Shown here piece by piece: positions 23,571-33,979 of a stretch of 64,000 bases of DNA. The notes beneath the pieces are model-generated. The model saw only the letters and a list, made by a program, of their open reading frames with translations, searched no databases and was not told where the DNA came from. The stretch is from Triticum aestivum (lineage: Eukaryota > Streptophyta > Magnoliopsida > Poales > Poaceae), in assembly GCF_018294505.1 (NCBI RefSeq), contig NC_057794.1, positions 188,823,716 through 188,887,715 on the forward strand. Direction: 5' to 3'. Each line of letters begins with the position of its first letter. Position 1 is the first letter of the stretch. The position numbers and the translations under genes are program-made.

Positions 23571-23764
23571 AGCTAGGGAGGGAGCCGACCTGTGTGAGGG
23601 AAGGAGGCCGCCGGAGTTGCAGGGGACGACGCCCGGCAGTGGAAGGTGGAGGTGAATCAGGAGGCTGTGGGGTGGGGAGTAGATAAGAGCTTTTCTTTTT
23701 CTCCTTGGGTAGGACGGGCACGTACCGGTTCGGGATGGTTTTTTTGTTTCTGATGGAGGGCGCT

Positions 23765-23835
23765 GTATATAGGGATGGGAGTAACAGAATACTTATTCTG
23801 TTACCAGTAACAGAATAACTCTTCCCTATATATAT
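23765..23835. repeat. Short inverted repeat (hairpin)
   Basis: tatataggga... and ...tccctatata enclose gtaacagaata/tattctgttac arms, giving a near-palindrome of about 70 bp. It may be a tiny MITE or the terminus of a larger element. Confidence 0.6.
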
Positions 23836-24650
23836 AAACACTATTCTGATCACAGGAACGAAATAATATTTTGATCACAACCTGAACTACCTGAGTTATG
23901 CGCCTGAACTTCCATCTATACGAACCCGACCTTTGTGCTATCTTTGCGACCGTGGCTTCTCCCGCGAATTATTCCGGTCGGTCGTGTTGTTTGGGATGTG
24001 AGTGTAATCCAAATACCCATACTTGCATCTAAATGCTCATTCTGATTCGGAATTTTGCATTTTGGCGGATTCGCTCTCGGGGCGGATGAACTTGCTTTTG
24101 TTTACAAGTTTAATGCATGCACTATATGTTCTCGAACCTCTAACATGATGGGAATTTGGTGTAGGCAGGAGTTTCGTGGACAATTTGTCGTTAATTTCAA
24201 CGGATTTGATTTCGGGTTTTGTGTTCTTCGTCCGCGAGAGTGGTTTCCGCGGCTTCTATGGATTTCTTGTTTTACTGTGAAGATAGAGGGCGGATTTTCT
24301 TGCAGTAGTGAGATTGGATCCTTCATACGGTGTTAATTTGTTTGGGCAGATGCATACATCCTGAAATCGGGTGATTGGATCTCGTTTTCGCCCGTGTTGG
24401 TTTAGTACTTCGATGAGATAGCTTGGTGGCTTTATCATTTTGATGTTAGGGCGGAGTAGGACATCGTTCGAGGTCACGGACCGATAAGGTCACTACTGCA
24501 GGATGCTGCTAACGCGACACTACGATCATATACCCTTCGACAAAACTATGTGCGATGCAATAATCGCGAACGATGGTGTAAAAGAACTGCCAAAAAAGGT
24601 GCAAAACGTTTGCGATGGCGGAGCCATCAAACACGGTTCAGATTTAAGTT

Positions 24651-25020
24651 GCGTGTGCGATCCAGGGCATACAGTTCAATCCAATGGACTGTTTGCGATG
24701 AGGCAGAACAAAAGAAACGGGCAGCCTGATGAAGGCGTGTGCGATATAGAGCATACGGTTCACTCGGGTGAACTGTTTGTGATTAGGCAACACAAAAGAA
24801 ACAGTCAGCCAGATCAAGGTGTGTGTGATTGAGGGCATACGCTTCAGAAGGATTAACTGTTTGCAATTAGGCAACAGAACAGAAACGGGTCAGCCGGATC
24901 AAAGTGTCTGTGATTGATGGCACACACTTCACATGGATGAACTGTTTGCGATTAGCCACAACTGAAACAGTTAGATAGATCAACGTGTGTGCGCTAGATG
25001 AGCACACACATTCTAATTAA
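24651..25020 (+). repeat. Subterminal tandem repeats, about 84-bp unit
   Basis: The phrase gtgtgygat...gcatac...ttca...gaactgtttgcgat-aggca...aaac-g-cagcc-gatcaa recurs at 24651, 24735, 24819, 24903 and 24983 (spacings 84, 84, 84, 80). Because 84 is a multiple of three, a repetitive frame of about 28-residue units appears, but I do not regard it as a gene. In CACTA elements such repeats are transposase-binding sites. Confidence 0.8.
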
Positions 25021-25292
25021 AAGAAGTGTGCGCGATGGTAATAACGAGCGTGCACGGTTGTTGGAACAAGACGTGTGCTGACATTGCCTATTGCGGTGCA
25101 CCCTATGATGCAAACGCCACATACGCGACCGAGAAGGCATACGTGCCCACGTTATGCCTTCCGGGAATAGTGCTGCACTTATAACCGTCAATAAATTTTG
25201 AGCATGCGTCCCGTCACATTCCAAATTGCAAACCTATTCACACCGATCAAAACCTAAACGGTTTCCCACTTAGGAGCATATTACTACTCGGT

Positions 25293-25300
25293 TATAAATA
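25293..25300 (+). promoter_or_regulatory. TATA box upstream of the coiled-coil ORF
   Basis: TATAAATA lies 42 bases before the ATG at 25342 and follows the subterminal repeat array, so a promoter inside the element is plausible. Confidence 0.5.
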
Positions 25301-25341
25301 CTACTACTCCAAGTTGACTACACATTCCTCCTCAACTCCTC

Positions 25342-26061
25342 ATGCACAAAAACAAACAAGTCATTCATCATCGTTCCCTTGCATCTGCCATGGCCAGCGT
25401 GAGTTCTAGGTCAAGAGATTGCCACCAGGGAGAGGCGACCCTGGAAGCGGAAGCACGAGAGATGTCCCGCCTCGCCGCGGAAGCAGCCAACATGTCCCGC
25501 CGCATAGCTGTAGCACCAAAGAGGTCCCGCCGTGCTGCCGAAGCAACACGGAGGTCCCACCGCGCCGTCGATGCAGCAGACTGTTCCGGCCGCGCCACGG
25601 AAGCAGAAGAGATGTCACACCACGCCGCGAATGCAGCAGAGATGTCCTCGCGCATGGCGGCGGCCTGGGAAAATGTCTCACGGGCAGGCAAGGACTCTTA
25701 TAGGCGCATGCGTGCCCTTGTCCTTAGGCAGATGGCTCAGATCTCTAGGTGGGCAAGGTTGCAGGATGACCTGAGAGCCTCATTTGAACAGTCTACCGAC
25801 GTCATCTGGCAACTAAATGGGAGCAATGCGAAGCTCCGGGCCGAGCGCGACCTGCTGAGGGTGAAGACCGTCTGAAGTGCGGAGCAGCAGGAGCAGACCA
25901 CTGCCTTGTTGAAGAGGACCGGCGTCATCATCGACAAACTTATGGATGAGAATGCCATGCTGCGCATCGAGCGCAGAAGGCTGGTGGAGGAATCCATGGA
26001 TGCTGTCAAGCAGCATCTTGAGGACAAGAAAGAGCTCGTCACCGCTCGCCGCGGAGACTAG
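25342..26061 (+). pseudogene. Coiled-coil protein gene with one internal TGA
   Basis: The frame opens at 25342, has a TGA at 25873-25875 after 177 codons, then runs on for 61 more codons to TAG at 26059. Both parts are charged, helix-favouring sequence (LRAERDLLRVKTV before the stop, KLMDENAMLRIERRRLVEES after it), so the TGA probably interrupts a single coiled-coil protein of about 239 residues. Residues 30-110 consist of an approximately 14-residue (42-bp) repeat of the type RRAAEAtxMS, reading AEAANMSRR, EEMSHHAANAAEMSSR and so on. I do not recognise a named family. TNPA-like DNA-binding proteins of CACTA elements are also repeat-rich and coiled, which makes an accessory transposition protein one possibility; a captured host gene is another. 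A TATA box lies 42 bases upstream. Confidence 0.5.
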
Positions 26062-26667
26062 TTCCCGTGGCCTACAGCAATGCATCAACAAAGTAGAGAT
26101 CAGTGAGCCAGATCGTTGTCTTCCTTCTTCTTTTACCCTTGTGTATTTCGGGCGTTGCCGCAGTGGATTATTTTAATTATGTTCCTAAATATGTAAGACA
26201 ATTATTATCCACTGTCATCGTCCTTATATTCATCATGCTTGCTATAAGTCACAGTCGATGCTATATAGGTCCTTCGGATCTTACATCAAGATCCGTGCAA
26301 AACTTTCTTTTCAGATTTTCATTTTTCCCTCTTAAATCTCAGTCCAGTGAGACATATAGCCACGCCATAGAACAGGTGCTTGGGCGCCATTAATGGGGAC
26401 GTTGGGAGGGAGGTGCGCGGCGGGTAGCGGTCAAAGGGCTCTTCTGCCGATGAGCACGCGCAGGGGTCTGATTGCACGCCTCCCGTACTCAAATAGCTAC
26501 CCCGTACGGCACCTCCTAGCCAATAAAAAAAGGGACATGTGGCGGCACGTAATTGGTAAGTAGAACGCCCACATTTTTAATAATACTTGTGTTTCTGATT
26601 TGTAACGTGACAACACTTGTTCCAAAATGACTTTGTTGATTGTTAATGTGTGCGCCTTGGTAAATCG
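26062..26667. other. 3' flank of the coiled-coil ORF
   Basis: Probably the 3' UTR at first, then a GC-rich patch (26390-26510). No further gene was recognised before the tandem array. Confidence 0.35.
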
Positions 26668-29015
26668 GACATAAATATTACCACAACATGTTGGTGCCAT
26701 GTCATGACACCATGCCAAGTTTCATGATTTTCAGGCGTGTTTTGGCTTTACAGGAATTAAAAAACCAAGTTTCTCAATCTTTTCGGTTGAGCCATGACGT
26801 CCAGATGTTTGAATTTCATTCCCATCTCTTGCATAGGACCTAGAAATTCATCCAAGGACACACATGTGGGTTTTCAAACAATTTTGGTGCACTGGAGCCT
26901 GTGCTTGTAGTTCAAATTTGAATTATGCGCAGAAACTCAATTAATGTATAAAAAGGCCAAACGAACCCGGAATAATTCCAAAATTTAGCACGATACTTCT
27001 ATTTGGTCTAACCTGCCTGTGTAAAAAATTAAGGCGGGAGAAGGCAGTGTACGTATGTCGTTTCACACACGGACGTGGCATGTTCCCTCTCGGAACCACG
27101 AGCCTTCTTGACGGAAGCTCCGGTTTGCAAGAAACTTACACCAAAGCTTGTCCCAATTCGGCCAAAAAAATTACCGCAATATGTTGGTGCCATGTTATGA
27201 CACCATGCCAAGTTTCATGATTTTCAGGCGTGTTTTGGATTTACAGGAATTAAAAAACCAAGTTTCTTAATCTTTCTGGCCGAGCCACGACGCTCAGATG
27301 TTTGAATTTCTTTCCCATCTCTTGCACAGGACCTAGAAATTCACCCAAGGACACACATGTAGTTTTTCAATCAACTTTGGTGCACCGGAGCCTGTGTTTG
27401 TAGTTGAAATTTAAATTATGCACATTAAACGCGCAGAAACTCAATTAATGTATAAAAAAGGCCAAACGAACCCAGAATAATTCCAAAATTTAGCACGATA
27501 CTTCTATCTGGTCTAATCTGCCTGCGTAAAAAAATTAAGGCGGTAGAAGGCAGTGTACGTATGTCGTTTCTCACACGGAGGTGGCACGTTCCCTCTTGGA
27601 ACCACGAGCCTTCTTGACGGAAGCTCCTGTTTGCAAGAAGCTTACACCAAAGCTTGTCCCAATTCGGCCAAAAAAAAATTACGCAGCATGTTGGTGCCAT
27701 GTCATGACACCATGGCAAGTTTCATGATTTTCAGGCGTGCTTTGGATTTACAGGAATTAAAAAACCAAGTTTCTTAATCTTTCCAGCTGAGCCATGACGC
27801 CCAGATGTTTGAATTTCATTCCCATCTCTTGCATGGGACCTATAAATTCACCCAAGGACACACATGTGATTTTTCAAACAACTTTGGTGCACTTGAGCAT
27901 GTGCTTGTAGTTCAAATTTGAATTATGCACATTAAAAGCCCAGAAACTCAATTAATGCATAAAAATGCCAAACGAATCTGGAATAATTCCTAAATTTAGC
28001 ACGATACTTCTATTTGGTCTAATATGCCTGTGTAAAAAAAATTAAGGCGGGAGAAGGCAGTATATGTATTCGTTTCGCACACGGAGGTGACACGTTCCCT
28101 CTCGGGACCACGAGCCTTTTGAGGGAAGCTCCGGTTTGCAAGAAGCTTACACCAAAGCTTGTCCCAATTCGGCCAAAAAATTTACCGCAACATGTTGTTG
28201 CCATGTCATGACACCATGCCAAGTTTCATGATTTTCAGGCATGTTTTGGATTTACAGGAATTAAAAAACCAAGTTTCTCAATCTTTCCGGCCGAGCCACG
28301 ATGCCCAGATATTTGAATTTCATTCCCATTTCTTGCATGGACCTATAAATTCACCCAAAGACACACATGTGATTTCTCAACCAACTTTGGTGCACTGGAG
28401 CATGTGCTTGTAGTTCAAATTTGAATTATTCACATTAAATGCCCAGAAACTCAATTAATGTATAAAAAAGGCCAAACGAACCCGGAATAATTCCAAAATT
28501 TAGCACGATACTTCTATTTGGTCTAATCTGCCAGTGTAAAAAATTAAGGCGGGTGAAGGCAGTGTATGTATGTCGTTTCACACATGGAGGTGACACATTC
28601 CCTCTCGGAACCAAGAGCCTTCTTGAGGGAAGCTCCGGCTTGCAAGAAGCCTACACCAAAGCTTGTCCCAATTCGGCTAAAAAATTACTCAAACATGTTG
28701 GTGCTATGTCATGACACCATGCCAAGTTTCATGATTTTCAGCCGTATTTTGGATTTACAGGAATTAAAAAACCAAGTTTCTCAATTATTTCGGCTGAGCC
28801 ACGACGCCCAGATGTTTGAATTTCATTCTCATTTCTTGCATGGGACCTATAAATTTGCCCAAAGACACACATCTGATTTTTCAACAAACTTTGGTGCATT
28901 GGAGCATGTGCTTGTAGTTCAAATTTGAATTATGCACATTAAATGACCAGAAACTCAATTAATGCATAAAAATGCCAAACGAACCCGTAATAATTCCAAA
29001 TTTAAACACGACACT
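26668..29015. repeat. Tandem array of about 505-bp units (4.6 copies)
   Basis: The word aaggcgg-gaaggcagt recurs at 27031, 27537, 28044 and 28546 (spacings 506, 507, 502), and catgttggtgccatgtcatg recurs in step from 26684. Units differ by a few per cent. The first copy is partial and the array ends near 'cgaacccgtaataattcc'. Each unit yields short ORFs that shift frame between copies, so none is a gene. Unit size and homogeneity are satellite-like. Whether related satellites exist elsewhere in the genome cannot be judged here. Confidence 0.9.
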
Positions 29016-30285
29016 CATGTACTAGTTGCATGTTCACTATACGTAAATGTTCTAGCAATTCAAACACCATCTTTCCCCTCTGTAACACCATTTTGTCTTT
29101 CAAAACATAATGAAAAAAATCAGGTATACCACAAACAGTTTACTAAAAAGAATCATGTGGGATGCGATATAAAATATCTTGGTGCACCGTCTTGTCTGGC
29201 TTATGAAGGAAGCTTCGTCGTCTACAGTCCACCGCCCCCGCTTGAACCACACTTGCGCGCTAGTTTCTCGCGGCACCGAGTGAATTTTTTTGCCACTGCG
29301 GAAATATTTATCTCCCTGCCCCCTCCCACCTACCAAAAGCCACATTTCCATTGTTCCTCCTTGCTTTCCAAGTTGAAACCTTCACTGCTGCTTACTGGCA
29401 GCTCAGCCTCCTCGCCGGTGACCCTTCTTCTTGCAGCGCCGCCTCCTCACCGGCTACTCTTCTTCTTGCAACACCGCCTCCTCACCGGCGACCCTTCTTC
29501 TTGCTGCACGGCCTCCTCACTGCCGACCCTTCTTCTTGCTGCGCGGCCTCGTCGATGGTCAGGTAATCCACACCCCACCCACACCATCCTCCTCCTTTCC
29601 CGTCCCACATGCCCCGACCAACGGAGCGACTCCTTCCACCAAAATCACCGCCCTCCTCCTCCAATTAAGCGCCGCCCACAGCCATTTTGCACGTAGTATA
29701 ACATGGAGCTCAGTAGCATGCGGCTGCACGCGCGAACAAGGTTGCTATGGCTGCCATGCGTGTCGACCGCCAGATCTTGGAGGAGCACCTCGCCTTCGAG
29801 GCCACTATCGACACCGCCACGCGGTTGTCTACTTTAAAATACAGTTCGTGATGTTTTCTCGAGGCCACTGCCAGTGCCTTCTAGTGATTTGTCCTTTGTA
29901 ATGTTAATATGCAATCTAATGTTCAGTTAACAGTTTGGTCATCTGAAATGTAATGTCCAGTTAACACTTTGGTCCAACAATTGCTACATTTTGTAGTACT
30001 GTTCTCAAGCATTCTTTGTTTTGTTAACTGTATTATCTTCTAGTACATGTTTCTGTTCTGCAATGTCGTGCTCAGTTAACTAATTTGGTTCATTTGGTCT
30101 GCTGTCCATTTAACTATTTGGTTCAGTTCTGCAATTTGATTTTCATTTGTTGTGGGCACAATTTTGTATTATTATGCATGTGACACCAATCGAATTTGGC
30201 TGTACTCAATACATATTCTACTAGTAGTATGGCAACTCTCAGTTAACCTGATCAAGATCTTCCTTATGTGTGTTGCAGGGAAACA
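29016..30285. other. Promoter/leader region of the B3-like gene
   Basis: AT-rich up to 29200, then C-rich leader-like sequence containing a 35-bp minisatellite. A good donor (gatggtcag|gtaatcc, about 29562) and an acceptor (tgtgttgcag, 30279) suggest a spliced 5' UTR exon ending near 29561, with an intron of about 720 bp before the coding ATG at 30286. This is inferred from splice signals only. Confidence 0.35.
29407..29546 (+). repeat. 35-bp minisatellite, four units
   Basis: cctcctcaccggcgaccctt followed by cttcttgctgc-cgg repeats with an exact 35-bp period at 29407, 29442, 29477 and 29512. It lies in the presumed 5' leader of the B3-like gene. Confidence 0.9.
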
Positions 30286-30993
30286 ATGGGAGATGCTGCG
30301 ATTTACCATCGAGGTTTGTTCAAGCAGGGTACTTTGGCTAATAGCACATTATTGTGTAGTTGCAGGAATCATTCTAATATTTAGGTTTCTTACAATTTGG
30401 TCTTGCACATGTAGGTCCTGCTGTCAGAGGCTTAGACCCACTGTCCGACCCATTTTGCATATGGGGAAATGAGATGTCCATGAATATCAGTCAAGTCAAG
30501 AAACTCAGAAAGATTGCTAGGATGAAGAAACTTGCGATGAATAATAGCAAGATCTTTGTTTGCACAATGAAGAAGAAATCGGTCAACTATAGGATGGTAC
30601 CAACTCTTTTACCTTGTTTTTACCCCTTGCGCCATTTCAAAATTTACAACAATGATTTATCCATAGCTTTGTTTTCAGTACTTTTCAAAGCAGTTCACCA
30701 ATGATTACCTCTCAAACCACCTGCATGGTCAAGAGGCGAGGAAGATATTCATTCAACACCCACAGTACAATATTGAAGTCTTGTTGAAGAGGACGAAGGT
30801 TGGGCGGGGAATTATCCATAGCCACTGGCCTAAAGTTGCAAGGACATTCAACATCACTGAAGGCTCAATATTTGCCTTCCGCTTCAGCAGTTTCCTAGAT
30901 GAGATTCATCTGTCTATTTACCGTGTACGATGCTACTTTCGAAAGGTTTTTGATGCTGCATGTGAAACTTGGTGTTGTTGTGTAATGGGGTAA
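30286..30993 (+). CDS. B3 DNA-binding-domain-like protein, three exons
   Basis: Exons 30286-30313, 30415-30596 and 30679-30993 join in frame through GT-AG introns of 101 and 82 bp and encode 174 residues without a stop. The N-terminus reads MGDAAIYHRGPAVRGLDPL. Residues about 55-155 resemble a plant B3 domain: a first strand KIFVCTMKKKSVNYRMYFSK, a central KVGRGIIHSHWPKVARTFNI, then TEGSIFAFRFSSFLDEIHLS and a closing IYRV. The W-x-K-V, F-x-I-x-E-G and F-x-F-R-F pattern is what points to B3. B3 proteins bind DNA in the nucleus, often as transcription factors. The gene lies inside the CACTA-like element, between the satellite-like array and the 45-bp repeats, so it may be captured host sequence or an element protein. 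The exon model comes from frame continuity and splice signals. The C-terminal tail (CETWCCCVMG) is unusual and a further intron there is possible. Confidence 0.65.
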
Positions 30994-31310
30994 CTGAGTG
31001 CCGAAGCTATCTGATGTAATTTGATTATGAAATCCTGGTTGCTTTTATACGGATATGAAATACCTGGCATGTTTTATAAGAAATATCAGTTTCGTTAGTA
31101 CATGGATTATCAATAATAGGCTAATTACCCTGCTCATTGGGGTTTTCTATTGCAAACGGTTACTTAGATAACACCGTGGGCGATGAACTCAAACAACCCG
31201 CATGGTTTCTAGAAAGTAGGCATGTTCGATCAACTAACAATCACACACGACTTCTGGCAGCGAACTATTTGCGTTAGGCCACCTTGCATAAACGTTTTCA
31301 CACAAAGACC
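30994..31310. other. 3' flank of the B3-like gene
   Basis: AT-rich, followed by 'gcaaacggtt...gcgatgaactc...tttgcgttaggccacc' phrases that echo the 84-bp repeat words at 24651-25020. This links the two ends as parts of one element. Confidence 0.45.
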
Positions 31311-31535
31311 TGTGTTTGATATACATACCTACGGAAATGTTTTTCTAGGATTCACTGTGTGGGATGTACATACCTACGGAAATGATTTTCTGGGATTAAC
31401 TATGTGGGATGTACATATCTATGGAAATGATTTTCCGGGATTCACCGTGTGGGATGTACATACCTATGGAAATGATTTTCTCGGATTCACCATGTGGGAT
31501 GTGCATACCTACGGAAATGATTGGGTTTCGATGCC
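31311..31535 (+). repeat. 45-bp tandem repeats, five units
   Basis: gtgtgggatgtacatacc is spaced exactly 45 bases apart at 31361, 31406, 31451 and 31496, with a weaker unit before them (tttgatatacatacc, about 31316). Because 45 is a multiple of three, a 15-residue repeat is readable (FTVWDVHTYGNDFLG), but there is no other sign of coding. It is probably the subterminal repeat array of the CACTA-like element. Confidence 0.88.
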
Positions 31536-32553
31536 TCAACCAATCACACACGGCCCCAGCCTGGGTCCCAGGAGGGCCTATCCCCGATGATTTCTGGGTT
31601 GTGTGGGAAGGACACCCTATCGGACGCATACACTTGGCGACGGTTCCAAATGCTGTCACGGAAAGTGGTTAAAACAGTTTGTTTAGCACGTCGCTGTACG
31701 TGTGCGTGTAGTCACCCAAGTGATTAAATCTGAATACCAAATTTGATAGTGTGTATTTTTCCAATGATTCTACTACCTGTCTTACAAGTTGGACTTCTAC
31801 ACCTTTTGTGCTAGAACTTCCATCGTTTGTATGCATGTTTTTTAGGTGATGCTGCAATACGATCTATTCGGTTGGTGTTGTTATAAAATTTTTGTGTACG
31901 TTCTTTTATTTTTCAGAGTACTCATATGTGTAAATGTGGAGCTGGTCCATAGACACACGGATCCTCTTTTTTATATTTATTCTGTCTTTGGGATTAGTTT
32001 TTTTGGATCATCCATGTTTTGTGGTAGAAGTTGGACTTCTATGGTACCAGTGACTGAACTTCCTGGTTTCCACATTGCAAGGCGGTGCAGCATTGCGCTC
32101 TATATTATTTTTTGTAATTTCCAACTTTTTAATTTGGGTTTGAGTTTGTTCCATGGGCAACTATGGGATTATTCCCAAATATGCATGCATACCTTTTTAT
32201 TTTTTTCTAACATGTTTGCATACTTCGAATAGTGGTAGAACTTTAGTATGTGTTTAACCTGAACTTACAAGATTTTTGCTTCTGTATGATTTGTTTTTTA
32301 CATGTTCATTTGATGTTTTTTCAAACCCCCGAACTTCTGTGTTTTTACAATTTGAACTTCATCAATAATTGTTGATAAAACTTTTTGGATTTAATTTTTT
32401 ATTCATTTATAACCGCATCACGTCCTGTCAAAACCGTAGCAATGCGGTAGCGCGAGGCTGAGAAGGGGGGGGGGGGTCGGGACCCCCCTCCCCTCCCCTA
32501 GTGATGCCGAGACAGGAACGAGCCGGAGCAGGCGACGACGCGGCGTGCCGCGT
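31536..32553. other. AT-rich stretch with G-run hairpin, no gene
   Basis: Contains recurring 'gaacttc' and 'ttggacttct' words but no credible ORF. At 32465-32490 a run of 11-12 G is followed by tcgggaccccccc, able to form a hairpin or a G-quadruplex. 'ctagtgatgcc' at about 32498 superficially looks like a CACTA 3' end but is not supported. The Athila LTR begins at 32554. Confidence 0.4.
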
Positions 32554-33966
32554 TGATAACCCACAAGTATAGGTTATCGCAACAATTTTCGTGGGTAAAG
32601 TATTCAACCCAAATTAATAGGTTCGACACAAGTGAGCCAAAGAATATTTGAAGGTATTAGCAGCTGAGTTGTCAATTCAACCTCACCTGGAGATTAATTA
32701 TTTGTAGCAAAGTGATCAGTAGCAAAGTAGTTTGATAGTTTTGATAGTAGTGACATCAGAAATAGTAACAACAACAGTGATAGCAGTAATTTTGTAGCAA
32801 GTGTAACAGTGATGATAGCAGTAGTAACTTAGCAGAAAATGTATGGAAAAGTTCGTCGGCAATGGATCGATGACTTGTTGGATGATATTCATCATGTGAC
32901 AGTTATAACCTAGAGCGATACGGCACTAGCTCCAGTTCATCGATATAATGTAGGAATGTATTCCGTAAATAGTCATAAGTGCTTTATTAAAAGAACTTGC
33001 ACGACATATTTTGTCCTACCCTCCCATGGCAGTGGGGTCCATATTGGAAACTAAGGCATATTAAGGCCTCCTTTTAATAGAGAACCGGAACAAAGCATTA
33101 ACACATAGTGAATACATGAACTCCTCAAACTACAGTCATCACCAAGAGTGGGCCCGGTTGTTGTCACTCCAAGGTTGTCGGATCATAACACGTAGTAGGT
33201 GATTAAAACTTGCAAGATCGGATCTAGAACATGGATATACTGGTGATAACATAAACGGTTCAGATATGAAATCATGGCACCCGGGCCCCAAGTGTCAAGC
33301 ATTAAGCATGGCAAAGTCATAGCAACATCAATCTAAGAACATAGTGGATACTAGGGATCAAGCCCTCACAAAACTAACTCGATTACATGATGAATCTCAT
33401 CCAACTACTCACCGACCAGCGAGCCTATGAAGGAATTACTCACTCCCGGGGGGGGGAGCATCACGGAATTGGCGATGGAGAAGGGTTGGTGATGACAAAG
33501 AACGAAGATCCCCCACTCCGGAGCCCTAAACGAACTCTAGATCTGCCCTCCCAAGGAAGAACAGGCCTTGGCGGCGGCTCCGTCTTGTGGATCACGATAA
33601 TTCTCTCTCCCTATTTTTTCTCCGAAAATAGGAATTTATAGTGTCAGGGTTGAGGTCTGTGAGGACACCAGGTGGGTACAACCCACCTGGGCGCGCTAGG
33701 AGAGGGGGCGCTCCCTAGTGGGTTGTGCCCACCCAGTGGCCCCTCTCCGGTAGGTCTTGGCTCCAGAAATTCTGATATATTATATAAAAATTCCTCCCAA
33801 AGTTTCGTTCCATTCCGAGAACTTTTATTTCTGCACAAAAACAACACCATGGTAGTTCTGTTGAAAACAACGTCAGTCCAGGGTTAGTTTCATTCAAATC
33901 ATGCAAACTAGAGTCCAAAACAAGAGGAAAAGTGTGAGAAAAAGTAGATACGTTCGAGACATATCA
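32554..33966 (-). repeat. Athila-type LTR 1
   Basis: A 1413-bp LTR in minus orientation: on + it begins TGATAACCCACAAGTATAGG and ends GAGACATATCA. It is the left outer LTR of the array and acts as the 3' LTR of unit A. It differs from LTRs 2 and 3 at many more sites than they differ from each other (for example aggttatcgcaaca versus aggggatcgcaaca near the start). The 5-bp left flank is cgcgt. No partner duplication can be identified because the outer right LTR is missing. Confidence 0.85.
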
Positions 33967-33979
33967 ACTCCCGAAGCTT
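33967..33979 (-). other. Polypurine tract of unit A (mutated)
   Basis: On the minus strand AAGCTTCGGGAGT directly precedes the LTR start (TGATATG...). Units B and C have AAGCTTGGGGGAG here, so unit A carries a change in the G run. Confidence 0.6.

Larger units (their letters stand above)
23159..24490. other. Unclassified region with GC minisatellite and short hairpin
   Basis: Left third: about 29-bp G-rich repeats (listed separately). Centre: an inverted repeat at 23765-23835. Right part (23870-24490): AT-rich, no ORF longer than 95 codons and none that looks real. It probably continues the sequence interrupted by the long LTR at 18915. Confidence 0.35.
24491..32553 (+). mobile_element. CACTA-like (CMC) element, non-autonomous, right end not found
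   Basis: It begins CACTACTGCAGGATGC, followed by a short version of the same word (cgacactacgatc) and a subterminal array of about 84-bp units. A second subterminal-type array (45-bp units) lies near the other side at 31311-31535. CACTA termini and dense subterminal repeats are characteristic of the CACTA superfamily. Between the arrays are a coiled-coil ORF, a 505-bp tandem array and a B3-like gene, with no TNPD-type transposase. The matching ...TAGTG terminus was not identified; the element may be cut by the Athila LTR at 32554, or may end earlier (about 31700). Superfamily is moderately supported; the right boundary is a placeholder. Confidence 0.5.

Noticed and set aside
22075..23853. GC-rich ORFs on both strands
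   Set aside because: Parts of the long-LTR leader and of the 29-bp minisatellite; frames are open because of composition.
24503..24832. 109-codon ORF at the start of the CACTA-like element
   Set aside because: It is the translation of the 84-bp repeats and has no other coding support.
27029..28928. ORFs within the 505-bp array
   Set aside because: They change frame and strand between units and show no protein conservation.
24651..31535. CRISPR-like arrays
   Set aside because: Repeats have no unique spacers of constant length and the setting is a plant genome; they are tandem repeats.
32495..32503. 'ctagtg' as the CACTA right terminus
   Set aside because: The flanking triplet does not match the left flank (ggt), and the subterminal sequence is not the inverse of the left end.
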